From Ptiloglossa arizonensis (Eukaryota; Arthropoda; Insecta; Hymenoptera; Colletidae), in assembly GCF_051014685.1 (NCBI RefSeq), contig NW_027478880.1, positions 62,001 to 126,000 on the forward strand: a stretch of 64,000 nucleotides of DNA, given 5' to 3'. The notes under the pieces were generated by a model. That model was not told the DNA's origin. It made no database searches and saw nothing but the letters and a program-made list of their open reading frames with translations. Positions 61,814-64,000 of the stretch are shown here, in pieces (within the stretch, counting starts at the first letter, position 1; each line of letters starts with the position of its first letter). A program made the position numbers and the translations under genes.

Positions 61814-64000
61814 GAGACAACAAATTTTTCGCACTTCTGCTGCTCCAAACGCTTAACCAGAATGGCCTAGGGAAAAAATACACATACCGTTGTAATCGGG
61901 CGAGTTTCTACTTTCAGATGCAGTAGGAATTTTTGGGTTAGGTCAATCCGTTCGCGAGATATGGGAGTTTGAAGCCAAGAAATGGTTGAGAAGGCAAAAA
62001 ATTTTTCGCAATTCTGCTGCTCCAAACGCTTAACAAGAATGGCCTAGGGAAAAAATACACATACCGTTGTAATTGGGCGAGTTTCTACTTTCAGACGCTA
62101 CAGGAATTTTTGGGTTAGGTCAATCCGTTCGCGAGATATGGGAGTTTGACGCTAAGAAATGGTTGAGAGGACAACAAATTTTTCGCAATTCTGCTGCTCC
62201 AAACGCTTAACCAGAATGGCCTAGGGAAAAAATACACATACCGTTGTAATCGGACGAGTTTCTACTTTCAGATGAAACAGGAATTTTTGGGTTAGGTCAA
62301 TCCGTTCGCGAGATATGGGAGTTTGACGCTAAGAAATGGTTGAGAAGACAACAAATTTTTCGCAATTCTGCTGCTCCAAACGCTTAACCAGAATAGCCTA
62401 GGGAAAAAATACACATACCGCTGTTATCGAGCGAGTTTCTACTTTCAGATACAATAGGAATTTTTGGGTTAGGTCAATCCGTTCGCGAGATATGGGAGTT
62501 TGAAGCCAAGAAATGGTTGAGAGGGCAAAAAATTTTTCGCAATTCTGCTGCTCCAAACGCTTAACCAGAATAGCCTAGGGAAAAAATACACATACCGCTG
62601 TTATCGAGCGAGTTTCTACTTTCAGATACAATAGGAATTTTTGGGTTAGGTCAATCCGTTCGCGAGATATGGGAGTTTGAAGCCAAGAAATGGTTGAGAA
62701 GGCAAAAAATTTTTCGCAATTCAGCTGCTCCAAACGCTTAACCAGAATGGCCTAGGGAAAAAATACACATACCGCTGTAATCGGGCGAGTTTCTACTTTC
62801 AGATGCTATAGGAATTTTTGGGTTAGGTCAATCCGTTCGCGAGATATGGGAGTTTGAAGCCAAGAAATGGTTGAGAAGGCAAAAAATTTTTCGCAATTCT
62901 GCTGCTCCAAACGCTTAACCAGAATGGCCTAGGGAAAAAATACACATACCGTTGTAATCGGGCGAGTTTCTACTTTCAGACGCTACAGGAATTTTTGGGT
63001 TTGTTCAATCCGTTCGCGAGATATGGGAGTTTGACGCTAAGAAATGGTTGAGAGGACAACAAATTTTTCGCAATTCTGCTGCTCCAAACGCTTAACCAGA
63101 ATGGCCTAGGGAAAAAATACACACACCGTTGTAATCGGGCGAGTTTCTACTTTCAGATGCAGTAGGAATTTTTGGGTTAGGTCAATCCGTTCGCGAGATA
63201 TGGGAGTTTGAAGCCAAGAAATGGTTGAGAAGGCAAAAAATTTTTCGCAATTCTGCTGCTCCACACGCTTAACCAGAATGGCCTAGGGAAAAAATACACA
63301 TACCGTTGTAATCGGGCGAGCTTCTACTTTCAGATGCAGTAGGAATTTTTGGGTTAGGTCAATCCGTTCGCGAGATATGGGAGTTTGAAGCCAAGAAATG
63401 GTTGAGAAGGCAGAAAATTTTTCGCAATTCTGCTGCTCCAAACGCTTAACAAGAATGGCCTAGGGAAAAAATACACATACCGTTGTAATCGGGCGAGTTT
63501 CTACTTTCAGATGCAACAGGAATTTTTTGGGTTAGGTCAATCCGTTCGCGAGATATGGGAGTTTGAAGCTAAGAAATGGTTGAGAAGACAACAAATTTTT
63601 CGCAAATCAGCTGCTCCAAACGCTTAACCAGAATGGCCTAGGGAAAAATACACATACCGCTGTAATCGGGCGAGTTTCTACTTTCAGATGCAATAGGAAT
63701 TTTTGGGTTAGGTCAATCCGTTCGCGAGATATGGGAGTTTGAAGCCAAGAAATGGTTGAGAAGGCAAAAAATTTTTCGCAATTCTGCTGCTCCAAACGCT
63801 TAACCAGAATGGCCTACGGAAAAAATACACATACCGTTGTAATCTGGCGAGTTTCTACTTTCAGACGCTACAGGAATTTTTGGGTTTGTTCAATCCGTTC
63901 GCGAGATATGGGAGTTTGACGCTAAGAAATGGTTGAGAGGACAACAAATTTTTCGCAATTCTGCTGCTCCAAACGCTTAACCAGAATGGCCTAGGGAAAA
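61814..64000 (+). repeat. Right end of array in window
   Basis: The satellite continues to the window edge with no sign of an array boundary. The CTGTTATCGAGCG dimer returns at about 62411 and 62588. From about 63.5 kb the series CGCAAATCAGC, GCCTACGG, AATCTGGCG of the 17-monomer unit is present for a third time, 5311 bp after 58290. This third partial copy has an extra T at 63523-63528 and one A fewer at 63644-63648. The last 99 bp are a partial monomer. Confidence 0.85.

Larger units (their letters stand above)
1..64000 (+). repeat. Satellite DNA array, 177 bp monomer, head to tail, fills window
   Basis: The motif CGAGATATGG and its variants recur every 177 bp from base 1 to base 63902, giving 361 full monomers and a 99 bp remainder. 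All copies have the same orientation and no foreign sequence interrupts them. Landmarks in monomer coordinates are GAGTTTGAAG (11-20), an A6T5 tract (42-52), TGCTGCTCC (61-69), the palindrome CCTAGG (89-94), an A6 run (96-101), GTTGTAATCGGGCGAG (112-127), TTTCTACTTTCAG (128-140), a T5 run (153-157), GGGTTAGG (158-165) and CCGTTCG (171-177). Adjacent monomers differ at a limited set of recurrent positions (17-26, 36-47, 54-58, 103, 112-113, 118-120, 123, 141-150), so they fall into mixed subtypes. Unit length and purity are what is known for centromeric or pericentromeric satellites. The function and the plant lean are inference. The strand choice is arbitrary. Confidence 0.98.

Noticed and set aside
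1..64000. CRISPR array
   Set aside because: Repeats are 177 bp with no unique spacers between them, and there are no cas genes.
1..64000. Transposon, LTR or insertion sequence inside the array
   Set aside because: The 177 bp phase is continuous from end to end apart from 1-3 nt changes, so no insertion of any size can be present.
1..64000. Inverted monomers or a strand switch within the array
   Set aside because: I found every monomer in the same orientation throughout the window.
1..64000. rDNA spacer, tRNA or 5S rRNA cluster
   Set aside because: No A/B box, 5S internal control region or rRNA sequence is recognisable in the monomer, and 177 bp holds no cloverleaf that I could draw.
1..64000. 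Naming the satellite family or species
   Set aside because: I do not recognise the consensus. Unit length alone (170-180 bp) is shared by many unrelated plants and animals.

Overview
The whole 64 kb window is one uninterrupted satellite DNA array. I see no gene, RNA gene, transposon, CRISPR array or unique sequence. The basic unit is a 177 bp monomer (about 42% G+C, my count on a hand-made consensus), always head to tail in the same orientation. Taking the motif CGAGATATGG as monomer position 1, the window holds 361 complete monomers plus a 99 bp partial one. The running phase drifts by only +4 nt over the window, and 17 small length changes that I located account for that drift exactly.

The organism is a eukaryote. 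A pure array of nucleosome-sized monomers of this length, with several layers of higher-order repeat (HOR), is typical of centromeric or pericentromeric heterochromatin. I lean towards a plant because many plant centromere satellites have 150-180 bp units. CpG is not depleted in the consensus, which argues against a vertebrate. An invertebrate cannot be excluded, and I do not recognise the satellite family by name.

Layout: 1-19593 is copy 1 of a very large tandem duplication. 19594-21952 is a mosaic linker of 5-monomer units. 21953-42959 is copy 2. The two copies are nearly identical and differ mainly by three whole-monomer gains or losses (7, 2 and 3 monomers) and a few point changes. Each copy contains the same series of sub-blocks: a 19-monomer (3363 bp) HOR, 5-monomer (885 bp) units, a mixed section, and three related units 7 and 10 monomers apart marked by GTGGGAGATTG. 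From 42960 to about 52 kb lies a different group of monomers marked by GTAATAAGG and GGGGGAGATTC, with 14-, 8- and 3-monomer duplications. From 52.8 kb to the end another group appears, marked by CTGTTATCGAGCG, with a clean 17-monomer (3009 bp) tandem duplication and a 6-monomer duplication. The window shows repeated unequal exchange on scales from 1 to about 120 monomers.

The most interesting candidate function is a 17 bp site across each monomer boundary. It fits the mammalian CENP-B box core (nTTCGnnnnAnnCGGGn) at eight of nine essential bases in most monomers and at all nine in two monomers (54162-54178 and 57171-57187). Whether any protein binds it here is unknown.
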